Source: Coxiellaceae bacterium (GTDB lineage Bacteria; Pseudomonadota; Gammaproteobacteria; UBA9339). From it: a DNA stretch of 8,374 nucleotides. Shown here piece by piece: positions 1 through 5,927 of the stretch. How positions within the stretch are numbered: the first letter of the stretch is position 1; each line of letters begins with the position of its first letter. Below the pieces are notes generated by a model. That model searched no databases. It was not told the origin of the DNA and was given only the letters and a program-made list of their open reading frames with translations. The stretch spans positions 1-8,374 of the forward strand of contig PLMI01000095.1 of assembly GCA_003142435.1 (NCBI GenBank), read 5' to 3'. Both the position numbers and the translations under genes were made by a program.

Positions 1-564
1 ATTCTCTTAGTACTGGGCTGCATTGGCAGCGTTAATAACTGGATCATAGCTCCGATCAAAGGTCTTTCGATAGCGGCATCAGAAACGAAGCATTTAAAAC
101 ACTTTGCTAAATCCAATCAGCACAATGCCCCTCATGTGCTTTTAATTTACCAGGCGATAATCGTTACGCTGTTAATGTTCGTTTTTATTGCTTTGCCATC
201 TGTAAATGCTTCTTATTGGTTGCTCACTAATTTGGCATTGCAATTATTTATGTTAATGTACATATTATTATTTGCAGCAGGAATACGCGCACGCTTCAAA
301 CATCCAACAATTCAGCGTTCCTTTACCATTCCAGGAAAAAATATTGGCATGATGATTATTGGTACACTTGGAATTATTGGAGCGCTCTTAACATTTGCAA
401 TCGGATTTGTTCCGCCTTCGGATATTCAAAATGGCGGCTTTTTTCGTTATGAGATAATTTTGCTCCTTTGCCTTGCATTTACCATTCTGCCACCTTTTTT
501 CATTCACAAAAAAGCAAAAGAAGAACCTGAAAACGAAATTTTAAAAGTTATTGAAACTAGCTAG
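1..564 (+). CDS. APC-superfamily amino-acid permease, GadC-like, C-terminal part
   Basis: The frame is open from the first base to the TAG at 562-564, giving 187 residues, so the gene starts outside the window. An internal GTG at 136 is not the start, because the coding sense continues before it. The visible part begins with a segment containing NNWIIAPIKGLSIAASE, which resembles the glutamate/GABA antiporter branch of the APC superfamily, where a W-x-x-x-P-x-x-G-L pattern precedes a cytoplasmic loop. Four further hydrophobic segments follow at about residues 45-65, 70-95, 116-137 and 149-168, then a charged cytoplasmic tail (HKKAKEEPENE). It is an inner-membrane transporter; an amino-acid substrate follows from the family, but the exact substrate cannot be read from this part. 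The gene ends 11 bp from the converging toxin gene, and I see no clear terminator in that gap. Confidence 0.85.
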   Translation: MLLVLGCIGSVNNWIIAPIKGLSIAASETKHLKHFAKSNQHNAPHVLLIYQAIIVTLLMFVFIALPSVNASYWLLTNLALQLFMLMYILLFAAGIRARFKHPTIQRSFTIPGKNIGMMIIGTLGIIGALLTFAIGFVPPSDIQNGGFFRYEIILLLCLAFTILPPFFIHKKAKEEPENEILKVIETS

Positions 565-575
565 ATTTTTAAATT

Positions 576-974
576 TTATAAACTTAAAACTATCAGCCCG
601 GGTATTCGTGAAAATTCACTATGATTTGACGTCAATATAGAATAACCATAGGTTAGTGCTGTAGCTGCTATTAACAAATCGTGAGCACCTATAACCTTAC
701 CATTTTTATAAAGAGAAGCATATAATCCTGCATGAATTCGCGCAACAGCAGGAGTAATGTCCAATACTTTTATGTTGCCTATAATTGCTTCAACAAAAGA
801 AGTACGATTAATCCTTCTAACCTCAGTGTTTGCCAAATGAGTACCGACTAATAACTCCGATACAGTAATTGCGCTAATATAAAATTCTCCATATTGTTCC
901 CATTTTTTAAAGTCAATTGTATTATCTTTCTTTTCCGCCTTTATAAATACACAAGTGTCTACAACTACTCCCAT
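576..974 (-). CDS. VapC-like PIN-domain ribonuclease toxin
   Basis: A 132-residue protein of normal VapC length. It opens with the PIN signature VVVDTCVFIKAE (Asp6). It has the second acidic site in SAITVSELLVG (Glu40) and the third in GAHDLLIAATAL (Asp99). It ends with TSNHSEFSRIPGL (Asn117, Glu120), where the fourth conserved site of the fold sits. These residues normally bind the metal for RNA cleavage, and VapC toxins usually cut tRNA or rRNA; the target here is unknown. The start at 974 is supported by a GGAG ribosome binding site at 985-982, seven bases upstream and inside the antitoxin gene. The gene overlaps the antitoxin stop by 10 bp, so translation is probably coupled. All catalytic positions are present, so the toxin looks intact. 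Confidence 0.88.
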   Translation of the reverse strand: MGVVVDTCVFIKAEKKDNTIDFKKWEQYGEFYISAITVSELLVGTHLANTEVRRINRTSFVEAIIGNIKVLDITPAVARIHAGLYASLYKNGKVIGAHDLLIAATALTYGYSILTSNHSEFSRIPGLIVLSL

Positions 975-1243
975 GAAGATTCTCCAATTTTTGCTTTTGA
1001 TCTTATTTCTTTTATCATTCGTTCAAATAGAACTGCATCGTCTTTTTCAAGTTTAGGAAGGTGAGAACAAAGATAATTCAACTCATCGGCTGACATACCT
1101 TTTTTTTCATCTTCCACAGGTACAATTTTTGCAATAATTTTACTTCCTCTCTTTATTTCAAAAGATTCTTTTTTGTAATGAACCTCGTTTAAAATATGTG
1201 ACAATGTTCTATTTGCCTCTGTAGCGCTAATTATTCTAATCAT
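965..1243 (-). CDS. Phd/YefM-like antitoxin partner of the VapC-like toxin
   Basis: A 92-residue protein. The N-terminal half, about residues 3-45, has the Phd/YefM pattern: ISATEANRTLSHILNEV, then a short basic stretch and KRGSKIIAKIVPV. This fold dimerises and binds operator DNA. The C-terminal half (about 46-92) is charged and helical, as expected for the part that wraps around the toxin. The start at 1243 has an AGAGGAAA ribosome binding site about eight bases upstream. The gene precedes and overlaps the toxin gene, the usual order for this type II system. Autorepression through the palindrome at 1274-1290 is likely. The pairing of a Phd/YefM-type antitoxin with a PIN toxin is common, so the family name of the antitoxin is less certain than its role. 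Confidence 0.83.
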   Translation of the reverse strand: MIRIISATEANRTLSHILNEVHYKKESFEIKRGSKIIAKIVPVEDEKKGMSADELNYLCSHLPKLEKDDAVLFERMIKEIRSKAKIGESSWE

Positions 1244-1273
1244 GTTTAATTTCCTCTTTTCTTATTTTAAGAA

Positions 1274-1290
1274 TATCATATAATATGATA
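1274..1290. promoter_or_regulatory. Palindromic operator candidate of the vapBC-type pair
   Basis: TATCATAT-A-ATATGATA is a perfect inverted repeat with 8-bp arms around one central base. It overlaps the -10 box and predicted transcription start of the toxin-antitoxin promoter, 31 bp before the antitoxin start codon. Phd/YefM antitoxins bind short palindromes in exactly such positions. The assignment rests on position and symmetry. The AT-rich background makes short palindromes more likely by chance, but eight matching pairs is well above that background. Confidence 0.6.
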
Positions 1291-1313
1291 ATTTAAAAAT
1301 AATATTATTGCAA
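1285..1313 (-). promoter_or_regulatory. Predicted promoter of the toxin-antitoxin operon
   Basis: Read on the minus strand, TTGCAA (1313-1308) is followed by a 17-bp spacer and TATCAT (1290-1285). The -10 box has one mismatch to consensus and the -35 box two. Transcription would start near 1278, leaving a leader of about 34 nt that contains the AGAGGAAA ribosome binding site. The -10 box lies inside the 17-bp palindrome, which fits autorepression. Confidence 0.6.
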
Positions 1314-1395
1314 TAAACATTTTTTGCGTAAGTTGCAATCCTTAGTTAAAATCAGTGAAGCATGGTAATAAAAAACATGTAATAAAAAAGCGCAG

Positions 1396-1401
1396 TATAA
1401 T
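1396..1401 (+). promoter_or_regulatory. Possible -10 box for the proS cluster
   Basis: A perfect TATAAT lies 30 bp before the proS start codon and would give a leader of about 24 nt. No good -35 box stands 16-18 bp upstream (the bases there read AAACAT or similar). A second candidate is TTGCGT (1324-1329), 17 bp, TAAAAT (1347-1352). Either could drive the cluster; the sequence does not decide. Confidence 0.4.
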
Positions 1402-1431
1402 CAAAGACTTGCAAAAAACTAAGTAAAAACA

Positions 1432-3153
1432 ATGAAAACCAGTAAATTTTTATTAGCAACAGTAAAAGAAACTCCTGCTGATGCAGAATTAATAAGCCAT
1501 AAGCTCATGATAAGAGCCGGAATGATCCGCAAAAACGCTGCGGGAATTTACACTTGGCTCCCTCTTGGGCTTCGCGTGCTGCAAAAAGTTGAAAAGATTA
1601 TACGCGACGAAATGAACAAAAGCGGCGCTATTGAAATTTTAATGCCGGCAATTCAAGCGGCAGAACTTTGGTATGAAACCGGCCGTTGGGATAATTTTGG
1701 CGATCAACTATTAAAAATAAAGGATCGCCATGGGCACGATTTTTGTTTTGGTCCAACTCATGAAGAAGTAATCACAGATTTAGTGCGCAATGAATTAAAA
1801 AGCTATAAACAATTGCCGATCACTTTCTACCAAATTCAAACTAAATTTCGCGATGAAATAAGGCCGCGTTTTGGCGTAATGCGTGCCCGTGAATTTTTAA
1901 TGAAAGATGCTTATTCTTTTCACATGAGTGCAGAATCTCTTGCAGAAACATATCAATTAATGCACTCGACTTATGCAAATATTTTCACCAAAATCGGCTT
2001 AAAATTTCGCGCAGTGCTCGCTGATTCCGGAAATATTGGCGGCAACAGCTCTCATGAATTTCATGTGCTTGCAAATTCCGGCGAGGATTTAATCGCGTTT
2101 AGTGATCAAAGTGATTATGCAGCCAATTTAGAAAAAGCTGAAAGTTTGGCGCCTATTCTAAAAGAGCTTCCAACTTCAACGCAAAATATGCAAGAAATCG
2201 CAACTCCTGCAAAAAAAACAATTGCAGAAATCACGGAATTTTTGCAAATTGATGCAAAAAAAACCATAAAAACTTTGATTGTGAAAGGCAAAGAAACTCC
2301 ATATGTTGCGCTTCTTTTGCGGGGAGATCATGAGCTAAATGAGCTTAAAACAAGTAAACTAAATGAAATTGCCACTCCGCTTACTTTTATTAATGAAAAA
2401 GAAATTCCCGATATCACAGGCTGTTCTGTGGGATTTTGCGGCCCCGTTGGTTTAAACATTCCTCTTATTGTCGACCGTGATGCCATGGCGGTGCAAGATT
2501 TTGTTTGCGGTGCCAATAAAAATGACACTCACCTTATGAACGTAAACTGGAATCGCGATGTAAAAAAACCTGCCTTAATCGCAGATATTCGCAAAGTAGT
2601 AGAAGGCGACGCGAGCCCTGATGGCAAAGGGACTTTGCATTTTGCGCGCGGCATTGAAGTTGGGCATATTTTTCAATTAGGCGATAAATACAGCACTGCA
2701 ATGAAGGCAACTGTTTTAAACGACAAGGGCAAGGCAACGATTTTAACTATGGGATGCTATGGAATTGGCGTTTCAAGAACTGTGGCGGCATGCATTGAAC
2801 AAAATTACGACGAACACGGCATTATTTGGCCGGATAGCATAGCGCCATTTCAAGTCGTAATCGTGCCAATTTCTCTTCACCAGTCATATCGCGTGCGGGA
2901 AGCTGCTGAAAAACTTTATTCTGATTTACAAAAAGAAGGTTTTGAGGTTTTATTCGATGATCGCAAAGAACGCGCCGGAGTTATTTTTGCCGATATGGAT
3001 TTAATCGGCATTCCGCACCGCATTGTGATAAGCGAAAGTGGTTTAGATGCAAATACCATGGAGTATAAAACAAGAAGTGCAAAAGAATCGGAACATATTC
3101 CAATAAATAAAATTATTGATACAATAAAAGAAAAATTCAAAAATCAAACCTAA
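1432..3153 (+). CDS. proS: Prolyl-tRNA synthetase, bacterial type with editing domain
   Basis: Full length at 573 residues; E. coli ProS has 572. It joins proline to tRNA-Pro in the cytoplasm and edits misloaded Ala-tRNA-Pro. The N-terminus [19 protein letters not shown] matches the family start, which fixes the ATG at 1432 although no Shine-Dalgarno sequence is visible. The class II catalytic core shows motif 1 around residues 46-74, motif 2 around 139-164 ([17 protein letters not shown], then KDAYSFH), and motif 3 around 444-457 ([14 protein letters not shown]). The family motif [11 protein letters not shown] is at 108-118. The insertion at about 225-405 is the YbaK-like editing domain; Lys280 lies where the E. 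coli editing lysine is expected. The C-terminal anticodon-binding domain runs from about 474. It is first in a three-gene cluster, followed 8 bp later by an unrecognised gene. Nothing looks missing. Confidence 0.97.
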   Translation: MKTSKFLLATVKETPADAELISHKLMIRAGMIRKNAAGIYTWLPLGLRVLQKVEKIIRDEMNKSGAIEILMPAIQAAELWYETGRWDNFGDQLLKIKDRHGHDFCFGPTHEEVITDLVRNELKSYKQLPITFYQIQTKFRDEIRPRFGVMRAREFLMKDAYSFHMSAESLAETYQLMHSTYANIFTKIGLKFRAVLADSGNIGGNSSHEFHVLANSGEDLIAFSDQSDYAANLEKAESLAPILKELPTSTQNMQEIATPAKKTIAEITEFLQIDAKKTIKTLIVKGKETPYVALLLRGDHELNELKTSKLNEIATPLTFINEKEIPDITGCSVGFCGPVGLNIPLIVDRDAMAVQDFVCGANKNDTHLMNVNWNRDVKKPALIADIRKVVEGDASPDGKGTLHFARGIEVGHIFQLGDKYSTAMKATVLNDKGKATILTMGCYGIGVSRTVAACIEQNYDEHGIIWPDSIAPFQVVIVPISLHQSYRVREAAEKLYSDLQKEGFEVLFDDRKERAGVIFADMDLIGIPHRIVISESGLDANTMEYKTRSAKESEHIPINKIIDTIKEKFKNQT

Positions 3154-3161
3154 CTTCGTAT

Positions 3162-3515
3162 ATGGCGGAGCACTACTCAAGAGAACAGAAAACAAAGCTT
3201 GGCGAACTAATCGCCAAAGGTCATCGAAAATTTGGCAAGGTGATGCCACGCAAACCATATCTCGATGACGATGAAGAAGGAGGCGGCGCGGGATCTGCGC
3301 AACTTCTTTTTGAGCAGCATCCTTTGCTTGCCCAACAACCAGTGGGTGCTTCTTCTGATTTGACGGCTATCATAAGTGAAAACAGAGCTTCACTCGATGA
3401 AGCAGAAAAAAGATCCGATGAAGCGGTGCCACAACTAAAAAAAGCACTTGAAATGAAGCTTGGTCTTGGTAAACAATATAAAGCAACACCTTCGCCTAAT
3501 CCTTCAACATCATAA
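3162..3515 (+). CDS. Unrecognised small soluble protein downstream of proS
   Basis: A 117-residue open frame that I do not recognise. It starts 8 bp after the proS stop and ends 10 bp before the next gene, so it is probably cotranscribed and perhaps translated by coupling; no Shine-Dalgarno sequence is visible. The N-terminal 33 residues are basic (REQKTKLGELIAKGHRKFGK). They are followed by an acidic, glycine-rich linker at about 35-44 (DDDEEGGGAG) and then a mostly polar helical stretch at about 66-100 with spaced acidic and basic residues. The tail is rich in proline, serine and threonine. There is no signal peptide, membrane segment or cysteine. A minus-strand frame covers much of the same DNA, but its protein is low-complexity serine and cysteine. 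The tight spacing favours the plus-strand gene. No function is proposed. Confidence 0.6.
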   Translation: MAEHYSREQKTKLGELIAKGHRKFGKVMPRKPYLDDDEEGGGAGSAQLLFEQHPLLAQQPVGASSDLTAIISENRASLDEAEKRSDEAVPQLKKALEMKLGLGKQYKATPSPNPSTS

Positions 3516-3525
3516 TTTAACCATA

Positions 3526-4092
3526 ATGGACATGAACAAGAAAGTCGCAAAAAATGAGCTGTTAGAAAAACTGGAAGCCTTCAGAAAAAACATCAAGTAC
3601 TATCAAGACACTTTAGGAAAAGGCCTTGATGAATGCAATACCCGCCAAAGCACCACCACTCCAGATCAAATAATTAAAGCCACATCACACTTGCGGCAAA
3701 CTTTAAGAAAATCGTGGGGATATTTAGAAAAATATTACACTAATCTGGGGTTAACTTTAGCCCTGCCAAGTGAAAAAACCGAAAAAACACTGCAAAATAT
3801 CGATATTTTTTATCACAGTTTTTCAGAAAACTTTTTTCATAATGTGAGCATAATTAAAACGCTGGATCACGCACTGCAAACAACGGACATTGCAATTGGC
3901 AAATGTGAAGGGTTAACAAACAAAGAAATAAACAAGCTCGAGAAAAAATCCTTATTAAAAAAATCAAATAAACTAATGCTTTTTTATATCGGAGGATTTT
4001 TTGTTCTGGGCATTATCGTTGGCTACTACATTAACTATGAAAAAACGTTGGAATTTTTAAAGCATTTAAAGATTTTCCATTTCATCAAATAA
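3526..4092 (+). CDS. Unrecognised protein with a C-terminal membrane anchor
   Basis: The frame is open further upstream, but that part overlaps the preceding gene. I therefore choose the ATG at 3526, 10 bp after that gene's stop, giving 188 residues; the ATG at 3532 is an alternative. There is no obvious ribosome binding site. Residues 1-149 are hydrophilic and rich in lysine, with helical stretches such as KNELLEKLEAFRKNIKYYQD near the start. A lysine cluster at about 139-149 (EKKSLLKKSNK) precedes a single hydrophobic segment at about 150-169 (LMLFYIGGFFVLGIIVGYYI). Only 19 residues follow. This is a tail-anchored layout, with the bulk of the protein predicted to be cytoplasmic. I do not recognise a family. 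It closes the proS cluster and converges on the AbiE-type pair. Confidence 0.72.
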   Translation: MDMNKKVAKNELLEKLEAFRKNIKYYQDTLGKGLDECNTRQSTTTPDQIIKATSHLRQTLRKSWGYLEKYYTNLGLTLALPSEKTEKTLQNIDIFYHSFSENFFHNVSIIKTLDHALQTTDIAIGKCEGLTNKEINKLEKKSLLKKSNKLMLFYIGGFFVLGIIVGYYINYEKTLEFLKHLKIFHFIK

Positions 4093-4230
4093 CAAAATCA
4101 TTTTGCAATAATCACACTTTATCTTAGCGAAGGAATAACGCCCGCATTTGCGATGATTTTTTACTCGCTTCGCTCGTGGCGAAATTTGTGTCAAAAAGTG
4201 ACGTGAAAGGGCGTTGATGAATAAATTGTA

Positions 4231-4842
4231 TTAGATGTTTCTTTTTAGCTCGCTGAGCTTTTTTGCAACAATAGTTTTTCGTCTTTGCGACGGGATCATC
4301 TGTAACCATTTTGCACAAAGTTTAAAATCAAATTTTTTCGGTAAAATTAATTCAGGGATGGACGTGAACCATCCAGATTTAGCAGGAGACAAATAAAATA
4401 TATCCATTAGAGCTTTTTCAGGAGTCGCAATTTTATTCTTATTTTTCCCTACTACTTCAAAACCAAAAAAAAATTCAGGGATGATGTGATGCGTTGAAAT
4501 AGTACCTAACGGAGTTACAAATTTTTTAGTGCGGGCAATTGTTACTGCATAAATAATGTTTGGAATTTGTTCAATTATACCATGGTAATATAATGCACTT
4601 TGCAGAGAAACATAACTAGGGAATGGAGCTGTTAAATACTCCGGCAACATAAACGACTCAACTTTCTCAGGAATAGCCCATAACCCACTTTGCAATGACG
4701 TTAGATGTCCATTTTCTGCTAACCGCCGCAGAGCTTTACTGACTGTGGTCGTTTGCAAATTTAGTAATGCAACTATATCCCGCGTAGTAAAAATTGGCTG
4801 ATGCAAATTTTTAACTCTGCCAAAAAACTCGCTCATTTTCAT
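4231..4842 (-). CDS. AbiEi-like antitoxin and transcriptional regulator, type IV toxin-antitoxin
   Basis: A 203-residue protein, close to usual AbiEi length. Residues 1-60 form a winged-helix DNA-binding domain: TTRDIVALLNLQTTTVSKALRR reads as a helix-turn-helix and SLQSGLWAIPEK as the wing. The rest carries hallmarks of the AbiEi C-terminal domain: FPSYVSLQSALYYHGI at about 74-89 and ATPEKALMDIFYLSP at about 139-153. AbiEi proteins repress their own promoter and neutralise the partner nucleotidyltransferase without stable complex formation. The start at 4842 has GGAG (4852-4849) upstream; Met3 is a possible alternative start. Only one base separates it from the toxin stop, so the two are one operon, but here the antitoxin gene comes second, whereas described abiE operons usually have it first. 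The gene looks intact. Confidence 0.85.
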   Translation of the reverse strand: MKMSEFFGRVKNLHQPIFTTRDIVALLNLQTTTVSKALRRLAENGHLTSLQSGLWAIPEKVESFMLPEYLTAPFPSYVSLQSALYYHGIIEQIPNIIYAVTIARTKKFVTPLGTISTHHIIPEFFFGFEVVGKNKNKIATPEKALMDIFYLSPAKSGWFTSIPELILPKKFDFKLCAKWLQMIPSQRRKTIVAKKLSELKRNI

Positions 4843-4843
4843 A

Positions 4844-5599
4844 TTAATCTCCGTGCAATAAATGAGTTACTTTCCCCAGAATGAGATCCCAAACTTTCTC
4901 ATCACTATATTGCTTTTGATAATCTTCTTCCAAATAAGCAATTACCTGACTTTGAAAATCTTTGTATTTCACCGACAAAAGATTGGAATCCGCTAGTTTA
5001 ATTTGCGCTGAACTTATAACTTTAAGTAATGAACTTCTTTCCTTGACAAATCCACTCAATAATAAGTATAAATCAAAAATATCCCGTGCTTGAGTTACTT
5101 TTCTATTTATTAGTGCGGAAAGTTTCTGTTTTATTGCGGATTCTCTATCGTAATGATTTAGCAAAATGGGCGGGAAATGATAGCGACTAATGATACTTTC
5201 ATCTATTGCTTCTAATAGTGCATTTCCCTCTGTTTCGCGTCTTGAGAATTCTATTTTTGTATGAGCCATGTTCTGGTTGTTGACCAACATTTCTATTTTC
5301 CATCGTTGGGTCGTAGCAGTTTGTTTAGGCGAGGATATTTTTGTGATTTCAATATCCCTGCTACGTAAAATATTTTTTAAAGGAGAACCTAATAATATTT
5401 GATGGATATTTTTAAATAAAGTATCTTTACGCATTTGCCAAATATCAAGATCTATATCTTCTGAGTACCTTATGCTTTTAAAATAAAAACGTAAATTGCA
5501 CCCTCCTTTCAAGGCATACATGCGCTTATCGATCTTTCTTCCTAGTTGATCTAAGAATGCCAAATGAAATTGTTCCACATATTTGAGTAAAGTGTTCAT
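4844..5599 (-). CDS. AbiEii-like nucleotidyltransferase toxin, type IV toxin-antitoxin
   Basis: The best start is the ATG at 5599, giving 251 residues. The frame is open to an ATG at 5665, but that would add 22 residues encoded by the palindromic promoter itself. The nucleotidyltransferase core is clear: ALKGGCNLRFYF (Gly32-Gly33) and RYSEDIDLDI at 44-53, with the two active-site aspartates Asp48 and Asp50. A later conserved block, AIKQKLSALINRKVTQARDIFDL at about 155-177, carries the lysine and Arg-Asp-x-x-Asp-Leu pattern of AbiEii. Proteins of this family transfer nucleotides, in studied relatives to tRNA, and arrest growth; in several bacteria they give abortive phage defence. The target here is unknown. 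The predicted transcription start falls on the start codon, and no Shine-Dalgarno sequence is present. All key residues are visible, so the toxin is probably active. Confidence 0.86.
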   Translation of the reverse strand: MNTLLKYVEQFHLAFLDQLGRKIDKRMYALKGGCNLRFYFKSIRYSEDIDLDIWQMRKDTLFKNIHQILLGSPLKNILRSRDIEITKISSPKQTATTQRWKIEMLVNNQNMAHTKIEFSRRETEGNALLEAIDESIISRYHFPPILLNHYDRESAIKQKLSALINRKVTQARDIFDLYLLLSGFVKERSSLLKVISSAQIKLADSNLLSVKYKDFQSQVIAYLEEDYQKQYSDEKVWDLILGKVTHLLHGD

Positions 5600-5605
5600 A
5601 TGTAT

Positions 5606-5634
5606 ATAATACTTGAAATTGACATATATGTCAA
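5606..5634 (-). promoter_or_regulatory. Promoter of the AbiE-type toxin-antitoxin operon
   Basis: On the minus strand, TTGACA (5634-5629, perfect -35) is followed by exactly 17 bp and TATTAT (5611-5606, one mismatch from the -10 consensus). The usual spacing puts the transcription start at about 5599, the A of the toxin start codon, so the mRNA would have no leader. The whole element lies in the 44-bp palindrome. Confidence 0.75.
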
Positions 5635-5647
5635 TTTCAAGTATTAT
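5619..5647 (+). promoter_or_regulatory. Mirror-image promoter on the opposite strand of the palindrome
   Basis: Because the palindrome is perfect, the same promoter exists on the plus strand: TTGACA (5619-5624), 17 bp, TATTAT (5642-5647), with a predicted start near 5654. The two promoters overlap, each -35 box lying in the other's spacer, so two polymerases could not bind at once. The plus-strand transcript would run antisense into the decayed region. No recognisable gene follows it; the only open frame is a 38-codon one at 5676-5792. Whether it is active cannot be told from sequence. Confidence 0.5.
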
Positions 5648-5753
5648 AATAATATAGCTATTCAAATTCAGAATTATGTCATTTCACTTATATTCAGATG
5701 GTGGAGGGCTCTACAACCTCACAGAACCTTCAGTACAGGTATTACTTTGTGTT

Positions 5754-5927
5754 TTAATCATGCTTGGAGTTGGCAAACAAAAAAGCCTTTAATCTTTCGC
5801 TTTGCGGATTTTTTAACAATTGCCTCGTACAGCCCTGTTCAATAATACAACCTTGATCCATAAAAATTAACCTGCTTGCGATTTTTTCTGCAAAGCCCAA
5901 TTGGTGAGTTGCGATTAATACTGTTTT
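5754..5927 (-). pseudogene. 3' remnant of a polar-amino-acid ABC transporter ATPase (GlnQ/ArtP-like)
   Basis: On the minus strand 57 codons and a TAA encode the end of an ATP-binding subunit of the GlnQ/ArtP family. The clear features are TVLIATHQLGFAEKIA, with the H-loop histidine, then SRLIFMDQGCIIEQG, then LLKNPQSERLKAFL, matching the family's usual MGFA, R-x-x-FMD-x-G and NPQxERxxxFL stretches. The Walker A, signature and Walker B motifs are all missing. The homology stops abruptly near 5927, where it meets the end of the broken small gene. There is no start codon for it and no partner permease nearby. It is a dead fragment left by deletion or rearrangement. It was too short and startless to stand out as an open frame. 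Confidence 0.82.

Larger units (their letters stand above)
5605..5648. repeat. Perfect 44-bp palindrome before the AbiE-type operon
   Basis: Every base from 5605 to 5626 pairs with its partner from 5648 down to 5627, so the arms are 22 bp with no spacer and no mismatch. The symmetry fails at the next pair outward (5604 and 5649). The centre reads TTGACATATATGTCAA, with a consensus -35 hexamer on each strand. As RNA it would fold into a long hairpin, but no T-run follows on either side, so it is not an ordinary terminator. The likely role is an operator bound by the AbiEi-like repressor, covering the whole promoter. Confidence 0.92.

Noticed and set aside
136..564. A gene starting with GTG at 136
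   Set aside because: The same frame is open and membrane-protein-like back to position 1, so this is an internal codon of a gene cut by the window edge.
2328..3258. Several minus-strand frames of 66-74 codons inside proS
   Set aside because: They are antisense shadows of a certain proS gene, with no ribosome binding sites or recognisable motifs.
3460..3525. An upstream TTG start for the tail-anchored protein gene
   Set aside because: It would overlap the preceding gene by 56 bp; the ATG at 3526 gives ordinary operon spacing.
3221..3550. A 109-codon minus-strand frame
   Set aside because: It is antisense to the gene at 3162-3515 and to the start of the next gene; its product is low-complexity serine and cysteine without family features.
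4094..4160. Possible terminator between the converging genes: AAAATCAT and ATGATTTT, or CGCATTTGCG before six Ts
   Set aside because: The first pair is separated by about 50 bases and the second stem has only four pairs, so neither is a convincing hairpin.
4165..4180. CTCGCTTCGCTCG between the converging genes
   Set aside because: It looks like a hairpin but is a short direct repetition; the arms are not complementary.
4124..4318. A 64-codon minus-strand frame
   Set aside because: It overlaps the end of the AbiEi-like gene in another frame and has no features of its own.
5600..5665. A longer AbiEii-like toxin starting at 5665
   Set aside because: The extra 22 residues are encoded by the palindrome and promoter and lie before the predicted transcription start; they do not look like part of the nucleotidyltransferase family.
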